Positions 1 through 7,761 are shown, counted from the stretch's first letter. The stretch: DNA of 9,346 nt from JAJFFW01 sp039187035 (GCA_039187035.1 JBCCZS010000127.1:1-9346); one strand, 5' to 3'. A program made the numbers and translations. The notes: generated from the letters alone by a model not told the origin.

Positions 1-445
1 ATGAACTCGGCGTTCTGGCGCAGGTCGACCGCGAAGTCGGTCTGGGCGACTTCGGACCCGTCGAGATAGACGCGCGAGCCGTCGGGCCCCGTCGTGAGGG
101 CGAAGTCGTAATCGCGACCAGCCTCAATGCCCGGTAGACGGATGAATTCGCTCGCCGAGCCGTTTTGGAGGCGCACGACCAGTTGGCCGGCCTGGATCAT
201 GACGAGGAGGTGGTTGCCGCCGCCGGTGAAGCCGGAGGCGTCTTTGGTGAAGAGCCCCTGGACGCCGCCGACGCGGTCTGCGTTGAAGGAGAACGCGACG
301 GTCGCGGCTTGGCTTTCATAGGCCGCCTCGTGCATGACCTCGACGACGGCGCCGAGCGATCCGTCGAGGACGGTCTCGCCGAGCATCTCGAAGACCGGGG
401 CGGGCGGGCCGTCGCCTGGGACGGGATCGGGATCCGGGTCCGGAT
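1..445 (-). repeat. In-frame internal repeat, copy A (second LamG module)
   Basis: Bases 1-445 match 904-1348 at an exact offset of 903 bp (301 codons). I count about 14 mismatches, roughly 97% identity, and no gaps. The match ends sharply at 445, after the Asp-Pro linker codons. The left end is cut by the window edge, so the copy probably continues. Of the differences only one changes an amino acid (Leu to Ile in the GSLGAVV segment). Confidence 0.95.
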
Positions 446-3068
446 CATCGACGGTCTCGCGGACGGTGACGGCGACGCGGCCGACGTCGGTTCCCTGACG
501 TCCGTCGCTCACCGTGTAGTCGAACGCGGCGTCGCCGAAGAAGTCCGCATCGGGCGTAAAGGTGACGGTTCCGTCGGCGTTGAGGACGGGCGTTCCGTTG
601 ACGCCGGCGCCGACGGAGAGAATCGCGAGCGGATCGTCGTCGGCGTCGGTATCGTTGTCGAGGAGATCGCTCGGCTGCAAAGTGAGCGCGACGTTTTCGT
701 CCGTCGCCGCCACATCGTCGGTCGCGACCGGCGGCGTGTTGGTCGGCGACGGGGGCGGCGCATCCCCGTCAGCAAAGAGCGCGTCGATTTGATCGGGCTC
801 GAGGGCTTGGTCAAAGAGGCGTTTGTCGGCGATCGTGCCGGCGAAGGGGGCGTCGAAGCCGGCGGCGCCGGTCTCGGAGGCCCAGCCGCGCCCGCCGAAC
901 TGAATGAACTCGGCGTTCTGGCGCAGGTCGACCGCGAAGTCGGTCTGGGCGACTTCGGACCCGTCGAGATAAACGCGCGATCCGTCCGGGCCCGTCGTCA
1001 GGGCGAAGTCGTAGTCGCGGCCGGCCTCAATGCCCGGTAGGCGGATGAATTCGCTCGCCGAGCCGTTTTGGAGGCGCACGACCAGCTGGCCGGCCTGGAT
1101 CATGACGAGGAGGTGGTTGCCGCCGCCGGTGAAGCCGGAGGCGTCTTTGGTGAAGAGGCCCTGGACGCCGCCGACGCGGTCTGCGTTGAAGGAGAACGCG
1201 ACGGTCGCGGCTTGGCTTTCATAGGCCGCCTCGTGCATGACCTCGACGACGGCGCCGATCGATCCGTCAAGGACGGTCTCGCCGAGCATTTCGAAGACCG
1301 GGGCGGGCGGGCCGTCGCCTGGGACGGGATCGGGATCCGGGTCCGGATTGGGATCGTCCGCAGGCGGTTCGTTCGGGTCGGTGATGTCTAATCGGCCGAT
1401 CCGCCCGCGAAAGAGCTGCGCATAGTAGATATTGCCGTCGGGCCCCTGTTTAAAGTGGACCGGGGCGAAGCCGTTGAACGTTTCGTACAGGAATTGAACG
1501 TCGCGCCGATCGTCCGTGCTTACCGAGTAGACCTCGCCGCGGACGACGTCGGTGAAAATATAATGTCCCTGCAATGCGTCCGGCAGGTTGGGCGAATCGA
1601 TAATGTCGTCGGCGCCGGTGATCGCCTGGACTTGGAAGCCCGGCGCGCTGTCGGCATGGGCGAAGGCGCGATAAGAGGGGGTGATGACGATCGAGCCGTC
1701 GGCGACGCGGGCGTAAAAATCCTGCGCCTCCGGTAGGTTGCGATAGCCGAAGGTCGGTCGCAGAGAACCGTTGTCGCCGCCCTCGTAAAACGGCCAGCCG
1801 AAATTCGCGCCGGGCCCGCCCGAATTGATTTCCTCCCACGTGTTCCAGCCGGTCGTTGCAATAAAGAGTTTGCCCTCCACGTCGAACGACATGGAGAAGG
1901 GATTGCGCAACCCGCTCTGGTAAACCTTGGCCGCGTTCGCATCGAGGTCGCCGCCGACGGTGTCGACGAACGGATTGTCGGCAAGGCCTCGACCGGTCAT
2001 CGGGTCTACACGGAGAATTTTACCCGAAAGCGAGTTGATGTCTTGCACGGCCAGCGTGCGCGGGTCCGTTCGATTAAAGGCCGTGCCGTCGCCGATGGCG
2101 ATATACAACGCGCCGTCGGGGCCGAATTCGAGCGGGCCGCCGGCATGGGAGATTGAATCGACTTTGATGTAGTCCTGCTTGAAGCCGCCTATTCCGTCGC
2201 CGAGTTCTGAGTTCGGCGGCGCTTGGTCGATTGTGGAGTCCGCCACGCCGCCGCCGGCGATGTCGGCGAGCGATTGGCCGCCAGCGCCGACGATGATCGT
2301 CTTCGATCCGGGTACGACTGTTTGATAATTGTCGTCGGCGTTCAATTCAAAGCGCGCGACATGGGCGAAGCGGTTGCCGCGGCCGTCGGCGCCCGCGTTG
2401 CCGCTATTGCCGGCGACGTCAGGCGGGTCGACCACGTAGAACGCATAAATGTAGGGCTCGGCCGGAAAGTCCGGGTGGAACGCAATGTCGAGCAGGCCGC
2501 GGTCGTTGGCGTTATTCACCTCATCCCGAATGTCGAGGACGGTTGAAATGCGCGCATCGCCGTCGAGATCGCGCAAAATGATCCGGCCCGCCTTTTCGGC
2601 GACATAGACGCGCGTCGGATCGACCGGTGAGAATTCGAAGGCGATCGGCTGCGCGAAGCCGGAAAGGACGTCCGTTTCGACGACGTCGAAATTCGATACG
2701 AGCGGCGGTTCGGCGACGGGCGGCGGCGCCGGCGTTTCGTCGTCCAAAATGTCTACGCGGGTCGTTCGCGGAAACAAGAGCGTCCCGCTGTCGACGCTGA
2801 TGATCGACACCGTGAACGTTTCGGTCGGTTCGCCGAGCGTGTCGTCGACGACGTCGATTGGGACGACGATCCGCGCGACGTCAGCGGGGATCGTGACGGC
2901 CGCTTGGATCGGCGCGACGTCGGCCGCGCTCGCCGTGTCGAGCGTGACGCCGTACGTCACCGTTACGGGTTGCGACAGGTCTCCGGTGCGCTCAATCGCA
3001 ACGAGCGCGCGACCGTCCGATTCAAGGACGCTTTGTTCGCCCGTCGCTAGAAAGATTTCCCCCGACAC
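1..3068 (-). CDS. Partial giant modular protein: Calx-beta, PQQ-type sugar dehydrogenase propeller, LamG, cadherin-like, LamG
   Basis: My translation of the minus strand is open from 3068 to the left edge (1022 codons), so the C-terminus is missing. Residues 2-112 resemble a Calx-beta domain. A Pro-rich linker leads to a glucose/sorbosone dehydrogenase domain at about 125-563, with GLLDIAFHPDF, SHAGGPLEFGPDGALY (His308), GLRNPF (Arg388-Asn389) and NFGWPFYEGG. In the soluble glucose dehydrogenase family the equivalent His and Arg-Asn lie at the PQQ active site, so sugar oxidation is plausible but unproven. An Asp-Pro linker precedes a LamG-like jellyroll (588-766), then a cadherin-like domain (777-867) with the acidic motif DNDTDADDDP, a second Asp-Pro linker and a second LamG (from 889). 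No signal peptide is seen. Such Ca-binding modular proteins often leave by type I secretion, which would need a C-terminal signal outside the window. The family call is firm; substrate and secretion route are inference. Confidence 0.88.
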   Translation of the reverse strand, partial: MSGEIFLATGEQSVLESDGRALVAIERTGDLSQPVTVTYGVTLDTASAADVAPIQAAVTIPADVARIVVPIDVVDDTLGEPTETFTVSIISVDSGTLLFPRTTRVDILDDETPAPPPVAEPPLVSNFDVVETDVLSGFAQPIAFEFSPVDPTRVYVAEKAGRIILRDLDGDARISTVLDIRDEVNNANDRGLLDIAFHPDFPAEPYIYAFYVVDPPDVAGNSGNAGADGRGNRFAHVARFELNADDNYQTVVPGSKTIIVGAGGQSLADIAGGGVADSTIDQAPPNSELGDGIGGFKQDYIKVDSISHAGGPLEFGPDGALYIAIGDGTAFNRTDPRTLAVQDINSLSGKILRVDPMTGRGLADNPFVDTVGGDLDANAAKVYQSGLRNPFSMSFDVEGKLFIATTGWNTWEEINSGGPGANFGWPFYEGGDNGSLRPTFGYRNLPEAQDFYARVADGSIVITPSYRAFAHADSAPGFQVQAITGADDIIDSPNLPDALQGHYIFTDVVRGEVYSVSTDDRRDVQFLYETFNGFAPVHFKQGPDGNIYYAQLFRGRIGRLDITDPNEPPADDPNPDPDPDPVPGDGPPAPVFEMLGETVLDGSIGAVVEVMHEAAYESQAATVAFSFNADRVGGVQGLFTKDASGFTGGGNHLLVMIQAGQLVVRLQNGSASEFIRLPGIEAGRDYDFALTTGPDGSRVYLDGSEVAQTDFAVDLRQNAEFIQFGGRGWASETGAAGFDAPFAGTIADKRLFDQALEPDQIDALFADGDAPPPSPTNTPPVATDDVAATDENVALTLQPSDLLDNDTDADDDPLAILSVGAGVNGTPVLNADGTVTFTPDADFFGDAAFDYTVSDGRQGTDVGRVAVTVRETVDDPDPDPDPVPGDGPPAPVFEMLGETVLDGSLGAVVEVMHEAAYESQAATVAFSFNADRVGGVQGLFTKDASGFTGGGNHLLVMIQAGQLVVRLQNGSASEFIRLPGIEAGRDYDFALTTGPDGSRVYLDGSEVAQTDFAVDLRQNAEF
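904..1348 (-). repeat. In-frame internal repeat, copy B (first LamG module)
   Basis: This is the partner of the copy at 1-445. It encodes the first LamG domain from the Asp-Pro linker and PGDGPPAPVFEMLGE through DLRQNAEF. The unit that separates equivalent positions contains one LamG plus one cadherin-like domain, so the protein may carry a longer LamG/cadherin array beyond the left edge. Confidence 0.95.
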
Positions 3069-3507
3069 GCCAATACTCCGTTGTTTGATCAAACCGACGC
3101 TTCGCGGGAGAAAAGCGTTGCATTCGGCGCGCCAAGTTGATTGGCAGCGCTATCCGCGGGGTAAGCTCGCCTTTTCGGGGAGAATGCCGTCTACGGATCG
3201 CCAAGGGGGGGCGGCAATAAGTTCGGTATACAGAGCGAAGAAAGATGCTTGAGGCTAAAGTGTAGGCAGGTGAGCCCTCGCCGGGATGTGGCGTCGCCTT
3301 TTGCAAACGCGTTCGATCCGTTTTTTGAGAAACGGGTAGAGCGACGTTGGAAATTGCGTAGCCGAATTCGCGTCGCAGACGGTCCGAACCGTTAGCGGAG
3401 AACGGGGGAGGAATTTCGAAGTCTGTTTCCCTTAGCCGCGACTGCGGCTCGGGCGGCCAGCCCGCCCCCGCGGAGGACATCGCGCAGCGATTGTCCGCGA
3501 GCGATAT
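3069..3507. other. Intergenic gap with no convincing gene
   Basis: About 440 bases lie between the modular dehydrogenase gene and the tRNA-Ser gene. A 152-codon minus-strand frame beginning at 3480 runs through it and into the dehydrogenase start. It has no recognisable domain and an Arg-rich, shadow-like composition. Three short perfect inverted repeats are visible: 3318-3335 (6-bp arms, CCGTTT and AAACGG), 3379-3392 (5-bp arms, ACGGT and ACCGT) and 3434-3449 (6-bp arms, AGCCGC and GCGGCT). None is followed by a T-run that would make a standard rho-independent terminator. The promoter of the dehydrogenase gene should lie here, but I see no clear -35/-10 pair for it. Confidence 0.5.
3076..3079 (-). 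promoter_or_regulatory. Ribosome binding site (GGAG) supporting the GTG start of the modular dehydrogenase gene
   Basis: On the minus strand GGAG lies 7 nt before a GTG at 3068-3066. The frame is closed upstream by a TAG at 3152-3150 and holds no ATG between that stop and the first domain. A TTG about 24 nt upstream of the GTG is the only close alternative and has no comparable Shine-Dalgarno sequence. With the GTG start the protein begins MSGEIFLATGEQ, directly at the first Calx-beta strand. Confidence 0.6.
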
Positions 3508-3602
3508 AATGGCGGAGAGGAAGGGATTCGAACCCTCGAAGCGGGGATAAGCCGCTTACTCCCTTAGCAGGGGAGCGCCTTCGACCACTCGGCCACCTCT
3601 CC
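3508..3602 (-). tRNA. tRNA-Ser (anticodon GCU), CCA encoded
   Basis: Read on the minus strand the gene begins GGAGAGG and closes with CCTCTCC, a perfect 7-bp acceptor stem, followed by discriminator G and an encoded CCA (3510-3508). The anticodon stem CTCCC/GGGAG encloses the loop CTGCTAA with anticodon GCT at 3568-3566, which reads the AGC and AGU serine codons. The long variable arm and the T-arm containing GGTTCGAATCCC fit a class II serine tRNA. The length of 92 nt plus CCA is normal. It lies 124 nt downstream of the slt stop codon on the same strand. Confidence 0.96.
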
Positions 3603-3609
3603 GCCGCCG

Positions 3610-3638
3610 AAAATGTCGCCATTTCAGCGTCGATGCAA
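3610..3638 (-). promoter_or_regulatory. Possible sigma70-type promoter of tRNA-Ser
   Basis: On the minus strand TTGCAT (3638-3633) is separated by 17 nt from CATTTT (3615-3610), which lies 7 nt before the tRNA 5' end. Spacing and position suit a tRNA promoter. However, each hexamer matches the enterobacterial consensus at only three positions, so this is a weak call; read-through from slt is the alternative. Confidence 0.3.
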
Positions 3639-3726
3639 GGCGCAGCGTGTGCTCGTTTAGGGCTGCTCCGGTTTCGGTCGGGGGCGTTCTTCGCGCGCGG
3701 CCGCGGTCGGGTTCGCTCGGGGTCGC

Positions 3727-6714
3727 CTATCGGCAAACCGCGCCGCCGCTGCGCAGTTCGGCGAGCATGCCGGCGTTGAGGTCGCCGGCGGCGGCTTCTT
3801 CCGCGTCGACGCGCGCGATGTACGTGCGGTAGGTCTCGCAATCTTGCACCGGCGCGTCATTTGCGATGGCCAGAAGGTCGGTCTCGTCCGCCCGAGGGGC
3901 AGCGCTTGTGTCGGGGGACGCGCCGGCGTCGACAACCTGGTCCGCGGCGGCCTGGTCCGGTTCCACGCCGTTGACGATGTCTTCCAGAATTTTGCTGAAG
4001 GTCTCGGCGGCAGGCTCCGACGGTGCGGGCGCCGTCGACGCCGGATTGAAGCCCGGGAATTCCGCCGCTGCAGCGTTTTGCGCAGGCGCTATTTTGGCCG
4101 CCGGCGAGACGGGGGCCGCCGACGCGGCGACGCGTGCGGCGAGCGCCCCGCCGGTCGTTTCAGCCGCCGCGCGGACGGCGCGCGTGTCGCCGGCGGGCGC
4201 GGCGGCGATCTCGTCCGCGGTCGGCATGGGCGCTTTGGAGGTGGGGGGCGCTTCGGAGGCGGGCGCCGCCTCAGGGGCCGGGGCTTGCGGCGCATCCGCG
4301 TCCTGCGAGACCGGCGCCGGTTCGCCGTTCGCATCGGCGTGCGCCGGCTCGGTTTGCGTTTCTTTCACGCGGCGTCGCGACACGGCGCGACGCGCGCGGC
4401 GCACCTGGGAGCGCCAATCCGGCGCCTCAAAGCCCCGACGGCGGCGCGTGCGCCGTTTGGACTTCGCAGCTTTTTCGGCGGCCTCCGCGGCGACGTCGAG
4501 CGCGGCGACGGCGACCGGCTCCGGCGGTTCGGTATGTGCGGGTTCCGGCAAGGAAAAGCGTTCGGCGATGGCGGCGATGCGCGCCGGCTGATCGAAATCG
4601 ATCGCGACGCGCGCCGGACCGTCGACGGCCCCGGCGCGCCGGCGCTCGCCCCCGCGCTCCAAATCGGACGACAAACGTCCCGGGATCGGGCGATCGGTTA
4701 AGCGGGCGCGGTAAATCTGCGTGTTTTCAAGGACGCGTTGGACATAGTTGCGCGTTTCACTGAACGGAATTTGTTCCACCCAGTCGATCGGATCGACCGT
4801 TGTCGCGCGCGGGTCGCCATAGGCTTTCACCCACTGCGTCACGCGGTGCGGCCCCGCGTTGTAGGCCGCGAACGTCATGATGTACGAACCGTTGTAGCGC
4901 TTGAGCAAATGGGACAAGTGCGCCGAACCGACGATCATATTGTAGTCGGGATCGTCGAGGAGGCGGCTGCGTGAATAGACGAGGCCTTCTTTGCGCGCGG
5001 TTAGCTGCGCCGTCGCCGGCATCAGTTGCATAACGCCGCGCGCGCCGGCTGAGGAGTAAGCCCGCGGGTTGAACTCCGACTCTTGGCGCGACAGGCCGAG
5101 GATGACTTCCGACGGCGCGAACTGCGCGGCCATGGCCGGAACGCCGATCAGCGGATACGAGACCGTCGGCGCGGCGGCCCCGCGACGAACGGCCATTTTG
5201 CCGGCGCGTACCGTAATGTGCGGCGCGCGTTCGCCTTCGGTGATTTCCGCCAAGGCTTTGTATTCGCCGGGCGACTGAAGCCGATCGTCAAGATGATACG
5301 CAAAGACGAGGAAACTGCGCGGCGCGTCGATCTCGGAGAGCATCATCAAGGCGCGGGCGAGGGGGCGCGCGGCGAACTGTTCACGCTCATCCCGCGTCGG
5401 CGCGTTGTCGGCGGCGAAGGGCGTCGTCTCCTCGGCCCCGGAGAGCTTTTCGGCCGCGAGTTGCCCGTAATAGGTGTAAACATGTTGGGCGGCGAAGCGG
5501 TAATACTCCATCGCGCGCGCCGTCGCGCCGGCGGCTTCGGCGGCGCGGCCGCTCCAATAGGCCCCGCGTGCGACGGAGATCGGCGCCGTTACGGTGGCTG
5601 AGAGCGCTTTGAAGTGCGTTTCGGCGCGTTCCGGATCGCCGAGGTGACGCAGCGCGATCCATCCGGCGTTGAACTCGGCTTCCGAAAAGCTCGTGCTCGG
5701 TTTCAACGCATGGCCGGCCGCCATCGCGTAGGCGTCTTGCGGGCGGCCTTCTTTCAGCGCCCAGCGCATGAGGAGATTTCGTTCCGACCACCAACGATCG
5801 GGGTTGCGCGCGACGTCCGGGTCGGTCGGCCCGCGGCGCGCGACGGCGACGGCCGTCGGTTCTTCGCGCGCGCGTCGGTAATAGCGCACCGCGGCGAGCT
5901 GCACGCCGCTGTCGGCGCGGTCTTCCACGGGCAACGCTTCGTAGAGCTGCGGCGCGCGGCGCGCTTGGGTCAAAAATGCGGCGCGCGTCTCCGCGATGCG
6001 GCGGTCTCGCTTAGGCAGATAATTAAAGACGCGCCGGGCCGCCGTGACCTGGCGCTCCCATAACAAACGGTCGACGCGCGCGAGATGGTCTTTGGTGCGA
6101 ATGTCGGCGCCGAACGCCCGTAACAGCGCGCGTTCGTCCGTCGACGACATGTTATGCGCGACCCATGCGTTGCGCGCGGTCAGAATAGCGGCGTCCTCGT
6201 CGCCCGCTTTGCGTTGGGCGCGCGCGAGCGCGAGTTTGCCTGCGCCGGTGACCGGCTCGCGGGTTTGGAACAACGCCAAAACGAGATCTTTCGGCGTCGT
6301 CGAGGTCAGCCGCTTTTCCAATCGGCGCTGAATGCGGGTGACGGCGGGCCATTCGGGGTGGCCGTCCAAGAAACGATCGGCGTCCGCTATGGAGACGCGC
6401 CGGTCGTCGGTGGAATAATAAAGCCACTGGGCGAGGCTTTCTGCGACCGGGTCGTCAAATCTGCCGAAAACGGCGCGCGCGGCGTCAAATTCGCGGTCCT
6501 TAACGGCTTCCAGGACGATCTCGAGCCTGGCGTGATCCGCCGCGCCGGCATATTGCGGGCCCGGGGCCGCCGGCTTCACGCGCGGGGCGGTTTGCGGCGC
6601 CGCGTGCGCGTTTACGACGAAAAACAGGCCCATAGCCGTAATGATCGCCGCGCTGACAGCATTGCGGGCGTCGATCCCGCCGTCACTTCGCGCCCGCTTG
6701 ATCGACCTACGCAT
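3727..6714 (-). CDS. slt: Exported soluble lytic murein transglycosylase (Slt70-like) with long C-terminal tail
   Basis: The 995-residue product would cleave the MurNAc-GlcNAc bond of peptidoglycan in the periplasm, leaving 1,6-anhydroMurNAc ends. Residues 19-38 form a hydrophobic signal sequence ending AHA|AP, so cleavage after Ala38 is likely. Residues about 45-510 match the helical-repeat superhelix expected of Slt70 proteins. The GH23 catalytic domain (about 520-672) shows GLSRQESEFNP with the presumed catalytic Glu545, GARGVMQLMPATA, and AAYNAGP. Slt70 relatives usually end soon after this domain. Here about 320 more residues follow: an Arg/Lys-rich cluster (about 749-785, with KRRTRRRR), a long Ala/Pro/Glu-rich stretch of low complexity, and a compact end with Cys959 and Cys994, the latter the penultimate residue. 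The ATG at 6714 has only a weak GGGTG upstream but gives a proper signal peptide. The gene is divergent from dapA. Confidence 0.93.
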   Translation of the reverse strand: MRRSIKRARSDGGIDARNAVSAAIITAMGLFFVVNAHAAPQTAPRVKPAAPGPQYAGAADHARLEIVLEAVKDREFDAARAVFGRFDDPVAESLAQWLYYSTDDRRVSIADADRFLDGHPEWPAVTRIQRRLEKRLTSTTPKDLVLALFQTREPVTGAGKLALARAQRKAGDEDAAILTARNAWVAHNMSSTDERALLRAFGADIRTKDHLARVDRLLWERQVTAARRVFNYLPKRDRRIAETRAAFLTQARRAPQLYEALPVEDRADSGVQLAAVRYYRRAREEPTAVAVARRGPTDPDVARNPDRWWSERNLLMRWALKEGRPQDAYAMAAGHALKPSTSFSEAEFNAGWIALRHLGDPERAETHFKALSATVTAPISVARGAYWSGRAAEAAGATARAMEYYRFAAQHVYTYYGQLAAEKLSGAEETTPFAADNAPTRDEREQFAARPLARALMMLSEIDAPRSFLVFAYHLDDRLQSPGEYKALAEITEGERAPHITVRAGKMAVRRGAAAPTVSYPLIGVPAMAAQFAPSEVILGLSRQESEFNPRAYSSAGARGVMQLMPATAQLTARKEGLVYSRSRLLDDPDYNMIVGSAHLSHLLKRYNGSYIMTFAAYNAGPHRVTQWVKAYGDPRATTVDPIDWVEQIPFSETRNYVQRVLENTQIYRARLTDRPIPGRLSSDLERGGERRRAGAVDGPARVAIDFDQPARIAAIAERFSLPEPAHTEPPEPVAVAALDVAAEAAEKAAKSKRRTRRRRGFEAPDWRSQVRRARRAVSRRRVKETQTEPAHADANGEPAPVSQDADAPQAPAPEAAPASEAPPTSKAPMPTADEIAAAPAGDTRAVRAAAETTGGALAARVAASAAPVSPAAKIAPAQNAAAAEFPGFNPASTAPAPSEPAAETFSKILEDIVNGVEPDQAAADQVVDAGASPDTSAAPRADETDLLAIANDAPVQDCETYRTYIARVDAEEAAAGDLNAGMLAELRSGGAVCR

Positions 6715-6734
6715 ACGTCACCCGTCTTTAGCCG

Positions 6735-6752
6735 GTCGCCGTCGGCGGCGAC
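6735..6752. promoter_or_regulatory. Perfect 7-bp inverted repeat in the slt-dapA divergent region
   Basis: GTCGCCG and CGGCGAC are separated by TCGG. The element lies about 20 nt upstream of the slt start codon, so it could form a hairpin in the slt leader or serve as an operator. In such GC-rich DNA it may also be chance. No convincing -35/-10 pair was found for either gene in the 165-bp region 6715-6879. Confidence 0.25.
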
Positions 6753-6879
6753 GCCCCACCCGATACCATTGCATTGCTAACGCATTTCCTTGCTCAGCGA
6801 AACGCCGCCTCGGACGCGGCGGCCCGCTTGCGAGCGCGCGTCGGCGGCGTTAACCAAGGCGCTTTCAAGGCGTTTCGAT

Positions 6880-7761
6880 ATGTTGAGGCTTTCCGGCGCG
6901 ATCACCGCGCTCGTCACCCCGTTCAAAGACGGCGTCGTCGACGACGACGCGTTTCAACGTCTCGTTGAGCGGCAAATCGCGGCCGGCGTGTCGGCCGTCG
7001 TTCCGGGCGGGACCACGGGCGAATCCGCGACCCTGACCCACGTCGAGCATCAACGCCTGATCGCGCTATGCGTCGAAGTCGCCGCCGGCCGCGCGGCCGT
7101 CGTGGCGGGCGCGGGGTCCAACGCGACGCGCGAGGCCGTCGAACTCGCCGCGTCCGCAGAAGAATCGCGCGCCGACGCGATCCTCGCCGTCACGGGGTAT
7201 TACAACAAGCCGAGCCAGGCCGGCCTCATCGCCCATTACGAGGCGCTGCATGAAGCGACGGGGTTGCCCATCGTTCTTTATAACGTCCCGGGCCGCACGG
7301 CGTCCGATCTGGCGAACGAGACGGTCGCGCGCCTGTCGCGCTTGCCGCGGGTCGTCGCCCTAAAAGACGCCAGCGGCGATCTCGCCCGGGTGCCGCTGTT
7401 GCGCGCCGCATGCACGCCGGATTTTGCGCTTTTGTCGGGCGAGGACATGACGGCGGTCGGTTACAACGCGATGGGCGGGCGCGGGTGCATCGGCGTGTCG
7501 TCGAATGTCGCGCCGGACCGGTGCGTTGCGATGCAGGCGGCGTGCGCCGACGGCGCGTACGCGGCGGCGCTCGCCGAACAAGACGCGCTGGCTCCGTTGC
7601 ACGACGTCTTGTTCGCCGACACCAATCCGGGGCCCGTCAAATATGCTTTGGCCGAACTCGGCTTATGCCGGCCGGACGTGCGCGCGCCCCTCGCGGAGCC
7701 GCCGGAGACGGTGCGCGCGGCCGTTCGGCGCGTGTTGGACGGGTTGGATCCGCCCCGCTGA
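6880..7761 (+). CDS. dapA: 4-hydroxy-tetrahydrodipicolinate synthase
   Basis: This cytoplasmic TIM-barrel enzyme condenses pyruvate with aspartate semialdehyde, the committed step to diaminopimelate and lysine. The 293-residue length is normal for the family. The N-terminus reads GAITALVTPFKDG. GGTTGES holds Thr45-Thr46, YNVPGRT holds Tyr134 and Arg139, and VVALKDASGD holds the Schiff-base Lys162; these correspond to the known catalytic positions of E. coli DapA shifted by one. The frame extends 30 codons further up to a TTG at 6790, but the ATG at 6880 gives the family N-terminus and has AAGG 9 nt upstream. The stop overlaps the smpB start by one base (TGATG), suggesting an operon with coupled translation. 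It is divergent from slt, which degrades the diaminopimelate-containing wall this pathway supplies. Confidence 0.97.
   Translation: MLRLSGAITALVTPFKDGVVDDDAFQRLVERQIAAGVSAVVPGGTTGESATLTHVEHQRLIALCVEVAAGRAAVVAGAGSNATREAVELAASAEESRADAILAVTGYYNKPSQAGLIAHYEALHEATGLPIVLYNVPGRTASDLANETVARLSRLPRVVALKDASGDLARVPLLRAACTPDFALLSGEDMTAVGYNAMGGRGCIGVSSNVAPDRCVAMQAACADGAYAAALAEQDALAPLHDVLFADTNPGPVKYALAELGLCRPDVRAPLAEPPETVRAAVRRVLDGLDPPR

Noticed and set aside
1..1348. The 903-bp repeat as an insertion sequence or CRISPR-like array
   Set aside because: The repeat is coding, in frame, encodes LamG domains, and has no terminal inverted repeats, transposase or short spacer pattern.
165..1391. Plus-strand open frames of 291 and 107 codons opposite the LamG/cadherin modules
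   Set aside because: They are antisense shadows of a minus-strand frame that gives clear domain motifs, and their similarity to each other just mirrors the 903-bp repeat.
3022..3480. 152-codon minus-strand frame upstream of the dehydrogenase gene, as a possible leader or small gene
   Set aside because: It lacks a hydrophobic leader or known domain, is in a different frame and overlaps the Calx-beta coding start; its composition looks like random GC-rich DNA.
3503..3508. Perfect TATAAT on the plus strand beside the tRNA 3' end
   Set aside because: No -35-like hexamer lies 16-18 nt upstream and it points antisense into the tRNA with no plus-strand gene beyond; the last base belongs to the encoded CCA.
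3844..4763. Long plus-strand frames (285, 241 and 209 codons) opposite the slt tail
   Set aside because: They are Arg/Gly- or Ala/Ser-rich shadows of a GC-rich low-complexity coding segment, with no recognisable domain. The minus frame is continuous with the signal peptide and catalytic domain.
6790..6879. Thirty-codon N-terminal extension of DapA from a TTG
   Set aside because: The extension is Arg-rich and unlike any DapA N-terminus; the ATG at 6880 gives the normal length and has a ribosome-binding site.
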